This document shows positions 1 to 9,488 of a stretch of DNA of 46,862 nucleotides, in pieces (the stretch's first letter is position 1; each line of letters opens with the position of its first letter). Origin of the DNA: Chitinivibrionales bacterium (lineage in GTDB: Bacteria; Fibrobacterota; Chitinivibrionia; Chitinivibrionales; WJKA01); contig WJLZ01000142.1 of NCBI GenBank assembly GCA_014728215.1, forward strand, positions 1 through 46,862, written 5' to 3'. The notes below the pieces were generated by a model. That model saw only the letters and a program-made list of their open reading frames with translations. It searched no databases and was not told the DNA's origin. A program made the translations under genes and the position numbers.

Positions 1-2156
1 AAAATATCGAAGACCTTCTGGTGCATGAATATTCAGGTACCGGATCGATCCTCACTGCGACGAATCAGCCGAAACAGCGGACCATGGGATGTTATGCCGG
101 AGACTGTAACGACCGCCGTGGCGGAACCGATATTACCCTGGCCACAATGGCGGCCCAGGATGCTTTTGGTAAAGACACGCTCAATTACTCCGATGATTAC
201 AGCCGTCAGCGACAGTTCGTAATTCTTATTTCCGACGGCGAAAACAGTAATGTTAATGAAGAAATGGAGCCCTATCAGACCCAGTATATCAGCGGTGATA
301 ACATGCCCACCACATTTACGATATATCTGAAAAACAAGCCGGATAAACTGCATTCCATGACACTTAATATCCGTCAAAATGATTACAATCCGGGTAATGA
401 CCCCAACAAAAACAGCGAATTGTGGCCGCTCAACGGTGCAAATCACGACCGCCTGTATCAGATAATGAAAGAAGAAATATTTACCCAGGTATTCAAGGCC
501 CAGGTGACTCCCCTGAGCGGTACGATCAGCGGTAATGTGTCGCAGACTATTGCAGGAAGTACCTTTGATTTCGATAACCCGAATCCTCTGGAAGCCGAAA
601 CAACGGATGTGTCGCTCAGTTTCGAATATCTGATCGACGATACCGCCGGTGTTGTCGGGCAGGGCGATACGACAATCGCTTCAACGTTCAAGATCATTCG
701 CAACCCGAAAGTCACAACCTGGGCTCTTCCTTACGGCATCACAAAAACCTGTTACAACCGCGATATTACAATGTCCTACGACAGCGATAATATTACATCG
801 TCAAACCCCGCAACAGCGGAAATGAACGAGCTGGATATTGAACTCGATCTTGAAGGATTTACCAGTTCACAAACCGTCACCGCCCGGGTGGTGAACACCT
901 CGGGAACAGATAGTGTCACTGTCTCTCTGCAATATTCCGGAGGTGTCTATACCGGCTCATTTGAGCAGAAATTAATCGGAAACTCTTCAACAAGCGACAA
1001 TGTTCTCCACCATTCGACATCAGACAGTATCATTGTCAGATGGCAGAACCCGGATATTTCTTTAGACAAAGTCTCGAAAACATTTCCTTTCGAAGGCTAT
1101 GATCCGGTGACAATCGAATGGGCCGCTTACTACGATAGTGATGGCGACGGGTATATCGATTCTATTCATGTTGAGACCGACCAGCCGGTCAATCCTCTGG
1201 ATATCGCCCATCTCGATTCGGCCAAAGGCGGGAGTAGTGGAGGAGGAAGAATAATTCTTCCGGGCGACAGGAAACTGACAGTTACCGGTGTTACCGCCAC
1301 GCTCTCGGGATTCGGTATCAAAGTCGACCATAACGGATCAATCAATACCGCTGTGGATGCCGACGATTCACTTGCGTTCAATCTCTTTGAAATAGGTCCC
1401 TATGCGAGGTTTGTCAGCGATACGACCGTTTTTATTCAGGATAAAATGGCCCCCGTTATTGTGAAGGCCACCTATGAGCCGGCATCACTGGACGATGGGA
1501 GAAAGGATGCGTTGAGAATTCTTTTTTCGGAAGATATCGATAATATTAATCTGAACAAACCCTTCGGTTTTATAACAGAAGACGGTACTCCTTATTCCAT
1601 GGATTTGACGATAGATACAACTATTGGAATGAAGTATCTGTTTGAGGTGTCTTCAATCAGTGGAGATGGGATTACACCGTCCAAAACCGATCAGATATGG
1701 CTTGAAGATAACAGCGTTTATGATTCTGAAAATAACTCCGACATGAGTGGTAAAAAACCTCTGGGTATAAAGCCGCCACCGTTCTCATTTGATGCCGGAG
1801 CGATTTCAATTATTCCCGGTAAGGAGCAAAAATTTCCGGTCGACATAGGGGGCAGTAATGAAGGCGCTATGATTGTTCTGGATGCTTCGGTGTACGGCAA
1901 TGATACTTCCTGGATAGAAATCGAACGGGTTACGGTTGAAATATACGATCCTCTGGGTAATTTGATTGCCGAAGGGATTGAAGGTCAGCGATATAATACC
2001 GACTGGTTTATGCACTGGAATGGAAGAAACCGGAATCTCCGGGCTGTTGAAAGCGGAACTTATCTTGCAATTTTGAGTGTGTATACCAGAGATGAAGACG
2101 GTAATGTGAGGTCTACCCCTGAAACAAAAAAGACAAAAATCGCTATCCGTCGGTAA
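1..2156 (+). CDS. C-terminal part of a vWA / Ig-like / FlgD-Ig surface protein (5' end cut by window)
   Basis: The reading frame is already open at the first base, so the true start lies upstream. The first ~170 visible residues are the second half of a von Willebrand A domain: a strand reading FVILISDGENSN is the typical strand carrying the late MIDAS Asp, and GGTDITLATMA precedes it. Several beta-rich repeats follow, including a calcium-loop-like stretch (YDSDGDGYID, about residue 370) and a segment VFIQDKMAPV that recurs in the large protein at 18734-22147. The last ~75 residues are a FlgD-type Ig domain (EIYDPLGNLI ... MHWNGRNRN ... SGTYLAIL). I infer a secreted, cell-surface adhesin-like or cell-wall protein. 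It is clearly a paralogue of the 18734-22147 protein. A strong terminator follows it, so it ends its transcription unit. Confidence 0.8.
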   Translation, partial: NIEDLLVHEYSGTGSILTATNQPKQRTMGCYAGDCNDRRGGTDITLATMAAQDAFGKDTLNYSDDYSRQRQFVILISDGENSNVNEEMEPYQTQYISGDNMPTTFTIYLKNKPDKLHSMTLNIRQNDYNPGNDPNKNSELWPLNGANHDRLYQIMKEEIFTQVFKAQVTPLSGTISGNVSQTIAGSTFDFDNPNPLEAETTDVSLSFEYLIDDTAGVVGQGDTTIASTFKIIRNPKVTTWALPYGITKTCYNRDITMSYDSDNITSSNPATAEMNELDIELDLEGFTSSQTVTARVVNTSGTDSVTVSLQYSGGVYTGSFEQKLIGNSSTSDNVLHHSTSDSIIVRWQNPDISLDKVSKTFPFEGYDPVTIEWAAYYDSDGDGYIDSIHVETDQPVNPLDIAHLDSAKGGSSGGGRIILPGDRKLTVTGVTATLSGFGIKVDHNGSINTAVDADDSLAFNLFEIGPYARFVSDTTVFIQDKMAPVIVKATYEPASLDDGRKDALRILFSEDIDNINLNKPFGFITEDGTPYSMDLTIDTTIGMKYLFEVSSISGDGITPSKTDQIWLEDNSVYDSENNSDMSGKKPLGIKPPPFSFDAGAISIIPGKEQKFPVDIGGSNEGAMIVLDASVYGNDTSWIEIERVTVEIYDPLGNLIAEGIEGQRYNTDWFMHWNGRNRNLRAVESGTYLAILSVYTRDEDGNVRSTPETKKTKIAIRR

Positions 2157-2191
2157 TTTCAAACCTGAAAATATCATTTACAATGTCAAGG

Positions 2192-2217
2192 GCGAGGTTT
2201 TGGACCTCGCTTTTTTT
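2192..2217 (+). terminator. Rho-independent terminator after the vWA protein
   Basis: GCGAGGT and ACCTCGC form a perfect 7-bp stem around a 5-base loop, followed at once by seven T. It lies 36 bases after the stop codon of the upstream gene and well before the next start. Confidence 0.85.
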
Positions 2218-2278
2218 ATAACTCGGTTCTTTTATCTATTAAATCTTTCTGAAATTTCGCTATCGTGGTGAGAGTAAA

Positions 2279-4081
2279 ATGATATCTGTTGATAGAGTAT
2301 TCCCCGACGATTCCGGAGTTGTCGATGTCGCCAGGCCTCCCTACAATGCCCGGGGGGACGGCATTACCGACGATACTGGGGCGATTCAGGGTGCTCTTGA
2401 CGATAATCCCGACGGAAGGGCAATTATCTACCTTCCCCGGGGTATCTATCGTGTTTCCGACACCCTGCGATGGCCCGCGGGAGAACCCGGCCATGCTCAG
2501 AAAAACACGATTCTTCAGGGGCAGAACAAAGAATACACAGTAATCAAGCTTATCGATTCGTGTGAGGGTTTTTGTGATGCCGACAATCCCCGGGCTGTGA
2601 TCTGGACCGGCAAAGCACCCGCTCAGCGGTTCCGCAATGCGGTGCGTAATCTGACAATCGATACGGGAAAGGGTAATTACGGGGCAATCGGTGCGCAGTT
2701 TATGACCAATAATCAGGGAGGCATGTACCATGTAACCATCCGCTCGGGTGACGGCTCCGGTGTTATCGGCCTTGACATGTCCTACAGTGATGAGATCGGA
2801 CCGCTGTTGATCAAACATGTTGGTATTGAAGGCTTTAATTACGGCGTAAAAATAAAATACAGTGTCGACAGCATGACCTTTGAACATGTTGCACTTGAAG
2901 GGCAACGTGTTTGCGGGATTTATAATGATGGTCAATGCGTGAGCATTCGTAAGCTGTTCAGCAAAAACAGTGTTCCGGTTATTATCAACAAACCGGGCAC
3001 CGGTATGATCACCCTGGTGGACTCGGAATTTTCGGGTGGAAAAGGAGCCGGACTGCACGATGCTGTTATTAACGAAGCATCGCTCTTTGCCCGCAATGTT
3101 TTTGTTGATGCATATCGGAATTCAATCGTGAGTAGGGTGGAAAAACCCGTTGCCGTAAGTGATACATACATTAAAGAGTTCGTATCCCATGAAATCAAAA
3201 CACTTTTTCCAACGTCCGAAAAGTCATTGAATCTTACTGTTAAAGAGACCCCCGACATCCCCTGGGACCAGCCGGATCAATGGGTGAGTCCCACTCATTT
3301 CGGGGCAAAACCGGGAGACAGTGAAGATATATCTTCTGCAATACAGCAGGCGATCGATTCGGGAAAATCAACGCTCTATTTTCCCCGGGGCGTCTATCGG
3401 ATCGAAAAGCCGCTTCTGATCAGAGGGAATATTCAAAGAATTATTGGGTGTGAAGCTTTCCTGGATGTGCCTTCCATGGATACTCCTGTTTTTACGCTTG
3501 TTGACGGCACCGCGCCGGTGGTGGTATTCGAGCGTTTCGAGAGCAATTTTGAACCGACCATTTTTCTTACAAATAAGTCTTCCCGGACACTGATTATCAG
3601 AAGTTGCTGTAATGTAACCGGTCATTTTGCAGGCGGGGGTGAAATATTTATCGAAGATGTCTGTTCCAATCCAGTAACTTTCTGGAAATTTGCCGGCTGC
3701 AAAGTATGGGCCCGTCAGTTCAACCCCGAACCTGTAGGGACGCATGTAGTCAACGATGGCGGCTCGTTATGGATCTTGGGATTCAAGACCGAGCGGGGAG
3801 GGGTACTCCTCGAAACGAAAAACGGTGGAGCGACCGAAATCCTTGGCGCCTTTGCCTATTCGACATCAAAAAAAGAAGACGCCCCTGCTTTTGTCAATAA
3901 TGAATCATCATTGTCCTTCACCGCCGGGGAAGCCTGTTTCGGGCCGAGAACACCCTTCTGCCGGGTGGTTGAAGAAACCAGGAGCGGCCGACCAAAAGTG
4001 CTCAAAAGAGATATGGTCCCCTCCCGATGCAATGGTTATATGGTCTCGCTGTATACAGGAAGAAGTGAAAGGGATTCGTAG
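2279..4081 (+). CDS. Pectate-lyase-superfamily beta-helix protein, two tandem N-cap modules
   Basis: The 600-residue protein has the hallmarks of the pectate lyase 3 superfamily: NARGDGITDDTGAIQ near residue 25, then a PRGIYRVS strand. A second copy of the same kind starts near residue 338 (HFGAKPGDSEDISSAIQQA, FPRGVYRI). Short beta-helix rungs lie between and after them. Such proteins usually bind or cleave acidic or neutral polysaccharides, but no catalytic residues can be assigned here. The ATG at 2279 is the only plausible start: the frame is closed by TAA at 2240 and has no other ATG, GTG or TTG in between. The encoded protein therefore begins directly in the fold with no signal peptide, which is odd for this family. 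The ribosome site is weak (GGTGAGAG). Confidence 0.75.
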   Translation: MISVDRVFPDDSGVVDVARPPYNARGDGITDDTGAIQGALDDNPDGRAIIYLPRGIYRVSDTLRWPAGEPGHAQKNTILQGQNKEYTVIKLIDSCEGFCDADNPRAVIWTGKAPAQRFRNAVRNLTIDTGKGNYGAIGAQFMTNNQGGMYHVTIRSGDGSGVIGLDMSYSDEIGPLLIKHVGIEGFNYGVKIKYSVDSMTFEHVALEGQRVCGIYNDGQCVSIRKLFSKNSVPVIINKPGTGMITLVDSEFSGGKGAGLHDAVINEASLFARNVFVDAYRNSIVSRVEKPVAVSDTYIKEFVSHEIKTLFPTSEKSLNLTVKETPDIPWDQPDQWVSPTHFGAKPGDSEDISSAIQQAIDSGKSTLYFPRGVYRIEKPLLIRGNIQRIIGCEAFLDVPSMDTPVFTLVDGTAPVVVFERFESNFEPTIFLTNKSSRTLIIRSCCNVTGHFAGGGEIFIEDVCSNPVTFWKFAGCKVWARQFNPEPVGTHVVNDGGSLWILGFKTERGGVLLETKNGGATEILGAFAYSTSKKEDAPAFVNNESSLSFTAGEACFGPRTPFCRVVEETRSGRPKVLKRDMVPSRCNGYMVSLYTGRSERDS

Positions 4082-4200
4082 CCGTACAAATCCCGGGGTA
4101 ATTGTTTCACCGGCGTGGGCATGGCCTTCCAGGCCATAGTAGGTAACATTAAAATTATGTATCTACTCAGATCCCTGTGGTTAATTTCATTTCAGCTGCC

Positions 4201-4220
4201 ATTCCGGCTTCCGCCGGAAT
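4201..4220. repeat. Isolated palindrome of the ATTCCGGC...GCCGGAAT repeat type
   Basis: ATTCCGGC, a TTCC loop and GCCGGAAT form a perfect 8-bp hairpin in the space between two converging genes. Read on the minus strand it translates as VIPAEAG, the tell-tale of a palindromic intergenic repeat that is dispersed in many bacterial genomes. I see only this one copy in the window. It may also help stop transcription from either side. A second, shorter palindrome (ATGGCC TTCCA GGCCAT) lies at 4121-4137. Confidence 0.6.
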
Positions 4221-4233
4221 AACGAGACTAAAA

Positions 4234-6015
4234 TTATAGTGTTTCACCCTTTTTCTCGCTCCGGGCTTCACTTGCCCGCACCATCCGCGCAAAGAGCCCG
4301 TTTTTTTCATAGAGTTCATCGAAGGCGCCCTGTTCGACAATGCTGCCGTCCTGGAAAACAAAAATCCGGTCGACATGTTTGATTGTCGAGAGGCGGTGGG
4401 CGACAATAATGAGCGTCTGTTCTTTGAGCTGTTCGTAGAGTGTTGCAAACAGTCGTTCTTCGGTGATAACATCGAGCGCAGATGATGGCTCATCGAGAAT
4501 GATGATTTTCGGGTTTCGAAGAAATATCCGGGCCAGACCGATACGCTGGCGTTGCCCTCCGGAAAGCTGTACCCCCCGTTCCCCCACATGAGTATTAAAC
4601 CCCTCAGGAAGCGACTGGATGAACGAATAGATCTCAGCTTTCCTGCACGCCTCGACCAGATCTTTTTCGGCAGCCTTTAAATGGGCAAATCTCAGATTCT
4701 CACCGATTGTGGTGTTGAAAAGAAATGTATCCTGTGTCAATATTGCGATTTGTTCTCTCAGTTTATTTAGTTTCAGATCCCTGATGTCGTAGCTACCGTA
4801 ATAAATTGTTCCCTTTCCGATCGGGTATAATCCCAAAAGAGCATTGATCAGAGTAGTTTTTCCCGAACCGGTGGTCCCTACCAGCGCAGCGCGCATACCT
4901 GCGGGAATATCCATACAGATATTCACGAGCTGTTTCTGGCCTCTTCGGGTTTCATAACTGAAATCGACATGATCGACCTTGATTCTGCCGTCAATAACAA
5001 AATCGTGTATTAAGGGTTTAGGGTTTTCGATCTCTTTATTGGCAATAATATTCTGGATTGCGGCAATGGACGGTGATGCCGCTACAACACGGTCGAATGA
5101 TGAAAAAAGAAGGTTGAACGACATAAGCAGTTGGTTGACAAGGGCAATATAGGCAACCACGGCGCCCATTGTGAGTGAAGACTTGTAAATCATCAGTATT
5201 CCCGCAACACCCCAGAGGAGGACCGGCGTGAAATCTCTGAAAAACTGGATTATCATAAACAGAATGCGCATGATCATGGTGAAATGAATATCAGCTTCTT
5301 TCACTGTATCCACTTCATTGAGAATCATTTTGCTGTGATCGGTTTCGGTGGCGAAAATTCTGATATGCTTGATCCCGGAAATGAAGTCGACCAGTTTTTC
5401 ACTCAATCGTTCGTTGGTGTTGCGCAGGGCATATGAGCGGGTGCTTACCCTTTTTTGGAATAATCGTTGTATAAGTGGAACCGCAGGGATATACATATAG
5501 GCAATGAGGGTCAGGAGAGGATCGACATGGGTAAGAAAGGGGAATACTGTTATCATACCGACTACTGCCTGAAGAAATGCAACCATGAGCCAATCATAAA
5601 ACTCCTGGAGCTTTTCCATATCCCGAAGGATTTTTGCCGATGTAGCGCCGGTCCCGCGCTCATCAAAGTGCTTGATAACCATTACCTGGAGTTTTTTGAT
5701 TATCTCCGACCTCACGTTTGCGACAAGGGTCCTCACTAAAAAGATCCGGTGTTTTGCTGCAAAGAGGGTAAAAACGCTATGGATCGCAAAAACCGCAATC
5801 CAGAGACCTAAAAACCAGAGTATCTTTGAAATGCTTTGCTGGGGGATAAGCTCATCGACAAAGTATTTGAGCGAAAAAGAGAGAAGGTTATAACTTCCCA
5901 TCTGAAGCACCAGAAAAAAGAGCATGAGCGCATACTTACTCTTATGTTTTCTGGTAAACCGTATGAGGTTGAGCAGCTTTTTTATCTGAAGGGAATATTT
6001 TTTACCTTGCTCCAT
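4234..6015 (-). CDS. ABC exporter half-transporter (fused permease and ATPase)
   Basis: This is a 593-residue fused ABC exporter of the MsbA/lipid-multidrug type. Residues ~20-320 are the six-helix transmembrane domain. The C-terminal ATPase has Walker A GTTGSGKTT at 380, the Q-loop (TQDTFLF), the signature LSGGQRQR at 484, Walker B IIILDEP with Glu509, and the switch His540 in VAHRLST. Length and order are normal for a homodimeric exporter. The substrate cannot be read from the sequence; lipids, peptides or drugs are all possible. It is transcribed divergently from the aroF-like gene and converges on the beta-helix gene, so it is probably a single-gene unit. Confidence 0.93.
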   Translation of the reverse strand: MEQGKKYSLQIKKLLNLIRFTRKHKSKYALMLFFLVLQMGSYNLLSFSLKYFVDELIPQQSISKILWFLGLWIAVFAIHSVFTLFAAKHRIFLVRTLVANVRSEIIKKLQVMVIKHFDERGTGATSAKILRDMEKLQEFYDWLMVAFLQAVVGMITVFPFLTHVDPLLTLIAYMYIPAVPLIQRLFQKRVSTRSYALRNTNERLSEKLVDFISGIKHIRIFATETDHSKMILNEVDTVKEADIHFTMIMRILFMIIQFFRDFTPVLLWGVAGILMIYKSSLTMGAVVAYIALVNQLLMSFNLLFSSFDRVVAASPSIAAIQNIIANKEIENPKPLIHDFVIDGRIKVDHVDFSYETRRGQKQLVNICMDIPAGMRAALVGTTGSGKTTLINALLGLYPIGKGTIYYGSYDIRDLKLNKLREQIAILTQDTFLFNTTIGENLRFAHLKAAEKDLVEACRKAEIYSFIQSLPEGFNTHVGERGVQLSGGQRQRIGLARIFLRNPKIIILDEPSSALDVITEERLFATLYEQLKEQTLIIVAHRLSTIKHVDRIFVFQDGSIVEQGAFDELYEKNGLFARMVRASEARSEKKGETL

Positions 6016-6209
6016 GGCTTTGCTTTAATACTGCAGGTGAAACTTATTGCTGAACATGGAATATATAGAAATTACAATATGCTCCGATTCTATATTCTAA
6101 ACTATACCATAAAAAAAGACCAAATCAAAAGGATCATACATTAAGTAATCAAAAGAATTATTTTACCCTTTCCGAATTTCCATTAAATCAGATAATCCAG
6201 GAGATTTCA

Positions 6210-7274
6210 ATGATTATTCATCTGTCGAAAAGTGCTAGCCCGGAGCAAAAAGAGACCATATTGAATAAGATTACCTCGAAGGGGTTCAATTATGAGATAA
6301 GCCATGGTTCAACGGGAATAGATATCATTGGTGTTTTAGGTGATCTCAGTGGCATTGAAGAGAGCTATTTTGCTGAAGCTGAAGGGGTTGAAAAGGTAAT
6401 CAGGATATCAAAACCCTATAAACAGGTTTCGCGAGAATTTTCCGCTGCAACAAAAATAATTGAAATCGACGGGATTAAAATCGGCGGCGAAAAGCCGGTC
6501 ATGATGGCAGGGCCCTGCTCGGTCGAGAGTGAAAGTCAGATAATGGCCGTTGCCGACTATGTTGCCGAACTCGGCATTCCCTTTCTCCGCGGAGGCGCTT
6601 ACAAGCCCAGAACATCTCCCTATAGTTTTCAGGGCATGGGGGTTGAGGGATTAAAAATACTGGACAAGGCTCGTAAGAAGTACGGCCTTAAAATCGTAAC
6701 CGAGGCCACGGGAATGCATTGCCATATTCTCGAAGACGGTAGTGTGGAAAAGAAAAGTGTGTTGGATAATGTAATCGATTATACCGATATTATTCAGATC
6801 GGCACTCGAAATATGAAATCCTACGGGTTTCTTCAGGCTCTTGCAATGAAGACCCGGGAGAGCAAAATACCAATTCTTCTCAAACGGGGAGATTCATCAA
6901 CCCTCAAAGATTTCCTTCTTGCAGCAGAATATATTGTTTCGAACGGCAACCCCAATGTCATCCTTTGCCTTCGGGGGATTAAAACGTTCGAAGAATCCAA
7001 ATTTCAGAGAGCGACCGCTGATATTGGTGCGGTTGCAGTTCTTAAACAGGAATCAAACCTTCCGGTCCTCTTTGATCCTTCCCATTCAACCGGTTATCGA
7101 AATCGGGTGTATGCTATGAGCATGGCAGCCCTGGCCGCCGGAGCCGATGGGCTTCTTATCGAGACTCATAATGATCCTTCGAGCGCCTTGTGTGACGGTG
7201 AACAGAGTATTACCAGAGAACAGCTTGCCGCCATTATTAAAAATGCGGCAAAGATTAAAGACGCAGCAGGTTAA
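6210..7274 (+). CDS. aroF: 3-deoxy-7-phosphoheptulonate (DAHP) synthase, type I-beta with N-terminal regulatory domain
   Basis: This enzyme condenses phosphoenolpyruvate and erythrose 4-phosphate in the first step of aromatic amino acid synthesis. Residues 1-~70 form the ferredoxin-like domain that gives feedback control in the T. maritima-type enzymes. The barrel then shows AGPCSVES (metal-binding Cys), RGGAYKPRTSPYSFQG, IGTRNM, LLKRG, DPSHSTG (metal His) and IETHNDP (metal Glu). Two points are unusual: the usual TEVMD stretch reads TEATG and is followed by an insertion of about 15 residues (near residue 170), and the usual CERG motif is CLRG. An AGGAG ribosome site at 6199-6203 fixes the start. 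No operon partner is present. Confidence 0.9.
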   Translation: MIIHLSKSASPEQKETILNKITSKGFNYEISHGSTGIDIIGVLGDLSGIEESYFAEAEGVEKVIRISKPYKQVSREFSAATKIIEIDGIKIGGEKPVMMAGPCSVESESQIMAVADYVAELGIPFLRGGAYKPRTSPYSFQGMGVEGLKILDKARKKYGLKIVTEATGMHCHILEDGSVEKKSVLDNVIDYTDIIQIGTRNMKSYGFLQALAMKTRESKIPILLKRGDSSTLKDFLLAAEYIVSNGNPNVILCLRGIKTFEESKFQRATADIGAVAVLKQESNLPVLFDPSHSTGYRNRVYAMSMAALAAGADGLLIETHNDPSSALCDGEQSITREQLAAIIKNAAKIKDAAG

Positions 7275-7299
7275 TAATTTAAATTTCCCGAAAAAACAT

Positions 7300-7328
7300 T
7301 TGCTTTTTTCGCCAAGTGATGGTATCCT
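7300..7328 (+). promoter_or_regulatory. Candidate promoter of the STAS-FapA genes
   Basis: TTGCTT (7300-7305) and TATCCT (7323-7328) are separated by 17 bases and lie about 70 bases before the STAS gene. This resembles a housekeeping-type promoter; assignment is by consensus only. Confidence 0.35.
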
Positions 7329-7397
7329 ATTTATAATAAATCAGTTACGAATACTGATTATCTGTAATTCTCTGGAATATTGTAAAGGGAATTAATA

Positions 7398-7727
7398 ATG
7401 AATATTGAATCCGATATCAAAAACGGATACCACGTATTCAGAATCAAAGAGGATCTTGATGCTGATGCCGATCTTTCGGTGCTCAAAGAAATGATCCGGG
7501 AGAAAGTAGATCAGAATGCTTCGCATATAGCACTGGTGTTTACAGAAGGCACTTATTTTTACAGTGCTACAATTTCGGTTTTGGTTCAATGCCTTGGAAT
7601 TGTTAAAGAACAGGCGGGAGAACTCGCCATCGTTCAGCCTAATGAAGGCATTCAGGATACTCTCCGATTGACCGGCCTTGCAAGGCTTATTACAATATTC
7701 AGTTCTGAAAATGAAATAGGCAACTGA
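7398..7727 (+). CDS. STAS-domain protein (anti-sigma antagonist-like)
   Basis: The 109-residue protein has the size and pattern of a single STAS domain: an N-terminal beta pair (GYHVFRI), a central strand IALVF, the loop FYSATISVLVQC, then a helix and the C-terminal segment LRLTGLARLITIF. STAS proteins usually act as partner-switch antagonists of anti-sigma factors or as input modules. The loop that normally reads D-S-[ST]-G here reads FYSAT, so the conserved Asp and Gly are missing; Ser or Thr at this place could still be the phosphosite. It sits 29 bases before the FapA-like gene and is very likely co-transcribed with it. No kinase or phosphatase partner is in the window. Confidence 0.65.
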   Translation: MNIESDIKNGYHVFRIKEDLDADADLSVLKEMIREKVDQNASHIALVFTEGTYFYSATISVLVQCLGIVKEQAGELAIVQPNEGIQDTLRLTGLARLITIFSSENEIGN

Positions 7728-7756
7728 GGATCACGCACCATATTTACCGGGGATTT

Positions 7757-9373
7757 ATGGCTAACCCGCTGGAAAAATTTTTTAAGGTTGAGGAAAGGGA
7801 CGACGGTATTTATATTGCCGTTCCACCCGAAATGAAAGGAAAGATCGATCCCGACCGGGTACGGCGCGCTCTTGAGACCGGACAGATTATTAATTACCAG
7901 TGGGATATTATTGAAGACGTTATTTCACGGGCCACGGGGGAATATGAACCGATCGGGCCTCCTTTTGAGCAGTATGACGGGGCTCTTGACAGGTATGTGG
8001 AGGTCTCCATTTCGGATATGCAGGCTTCCATGAAAATCGATTCCAACTGCATTGCCGATAATGTAAGACCATCACTGCTCCCTCTCCTCTGTTGTCTTCG
8101 GCGAAAAGGTATTTGCTATGGCATACTTCGGGAAAAAGCCGCTGAAATTCTTAAAAACATGCGATTCGATACGTATGTTGAGATTGCCCGGGGAAAGGAA
8201 CCAGTCGACGGTGAAGATGCAAAATTGGATATGCAGGTTAATCTCAATCCAGACACCAGACCGCACAGCAGGGGTGACGGCAGTGTGGACTACCGGAATA
8301 TCGAGTCTTTTGTTCAGATCGGAAAAGGGCAGGTACTTGCAGTAAAAATTCCCCCCACGCAGGGTATTCCCGGTAAAAAAGTTACCGGTGAAGAAATCCC
8401 GCCCACGCCGGGAAATGATATCAAAATGCCCCAGGGCAAAAATACCATTATTTCCGACGATGGTAGTCGGTTGATCGCAGCATGTTCGGGGGTGTTAAAC
8501 CAGTATGGTCAGTTACTCCAGATACTGGAAGTGCTTATGATCGAAAAGGATGTCGATTTCAGGGTCGGAAATATTAAATATTCCGGTGATATAACTATCA
8601 AAGGAAATGTTCAACCCGGCTTTTGTGTTGAAGCCGACGGAAATGTGACCATAAAGGGGATCGTGGAAACTGCACAGATCATCTCACGCAATGGGAAGGC
8701 TGTAATCGAAGCGGGAGTTATCGGGAAAGAGGAAGCGGAAATATATGGAAAAGCAGGAGTTTATCTCGCATTTTGTCAGGAAGCAAAATGTGTTGAAACC
8801 GAGGGGATGTGTGAAATTCTGAAACATTGCCTTCATTCAAAAATCAAATGTGCAATTCTCGGGGCCACCGATAACCAATCCAGCGTAGTCGGAGGAGAAG
8901 TTAGTGCCTATGACCACGTGGAAGTCCGCCAGCTGGGAAATGACAGTAATGTGGAGACAAAAATATCGATCGTCGACAAAAATCTCGAAATCAAAAAAGA
9001 AAAACTCAGCGAACTGGAAAACCTGAAAACAGAGATGCTTAAAAAGAAAGAACCTATCGAAAAGAATATCAAGGCAAAAGCCGCAATCGTCAAAAAAGCC
9101 GGTAATGCCATTACCGACAGGCAGAGAAATGAAATGAAAACCTGGATCGATACGTACAATGCAATGAACATGAAATTAAAATATATCGACCAGCAGATAG
9201 ATAAAATAAAAGAAGCTGTCAGGCAGCCCGGCACCCGGCATGGATATATCAAAGTAAGTGGAGATATTTATCCAGGTGTTATTTTATCTCTTTATGGCAA
9301 TACAAAGATTATAAAAAACCGTATGACCAATAAGACATTTCGTGTGACTCCGGATGGTCTTGAAGCAAAATAG
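7757..9373 (+). CDS. FapA / DUF342 family protein
   Basis: The 538-residue protein matches the FapA (DUF342) layout: an alpha/beta N-terminal part to about residue 170, a long right-handed beta region of short repeats (GDITIKGNVQPGFCVEADGN, then VIEAGVIGKE), a Lys/Glu-rich coiled coil at roughly 400-490 (KKEKLSELENLKTEM), and a C-terminal beta cap (GYIKVSGDIYPGVILSLYGN). In Vibrio this family affects polar flagellar assembly; in most other bacteria its job is unknown. Here there are no flagellar genes nearby, and the preceding STAS gene suggests a signalling role. The start at 7757 has a GGGGAT ribosome site. Confidence 0.82.
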   Translation: MANPLEKFFKVEERDDGIYIAVPPEMKGKIDPDRVRRALETGQIINYQWDIIEDVISRATGEYEPIGPPFEQYDGALDRYVEVSISDMQASMKIDSNCIADNVRPSLLPLLCCLRRKGICYGILREKAAEILKNMRFDTYVEIARGKEPVDGEDAKLDMQVNLNPDTRPHSRGDGSVDYRNIESFVQIGKGQVLAVKIPPTQGIPGKKVTGEEIPPTPGNDIKMPQGKNTIISDDGSRLIAACSGVLNQYGQLLQILEVLMIEKDVDFRVGNIKYSGDITIKGNVQPGFCVEADGNVTIKGIVETAQIISRNGKAVIEAGVIGKEEAEIYGKAGVYLAFCQEAKCVETEGMCEILKHCLHSKIKCAILGATDNQSSVVGGEVSAYDHVEVRQLGNDSNVETKISIVDKNLEIKKEKLSELENLKTEMLKKKEPIEKNIKAKAAIVKKAGNAITDRQRNEMKTWIDTYNAMNMKLKYIDQQIDKIKEAVRQPGTRHGYIKVSGDIYPGVILSLYGNTKIIKNRMTNKTFRVTPDGLEAK

Positions 9374-9488
9374 GTGGTTCTTTTTCCCGCTATATTTCCT
9401 GTCTGCATTAATTTTCTCGAAAGCGATCGGTTTGCATTAAAATCCAGAAGGAAATATTTTTTTATAGTCCCATACGAGTACAGGTGCT

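Noticed and set aside
2216-3058. Long open frame on the minus strand (280 codons) under the beta-helix gene
   Set aside because: It is antisense to a clear gene, has no family motif or ribosome site, and its composition is that of a reversed coding strand.
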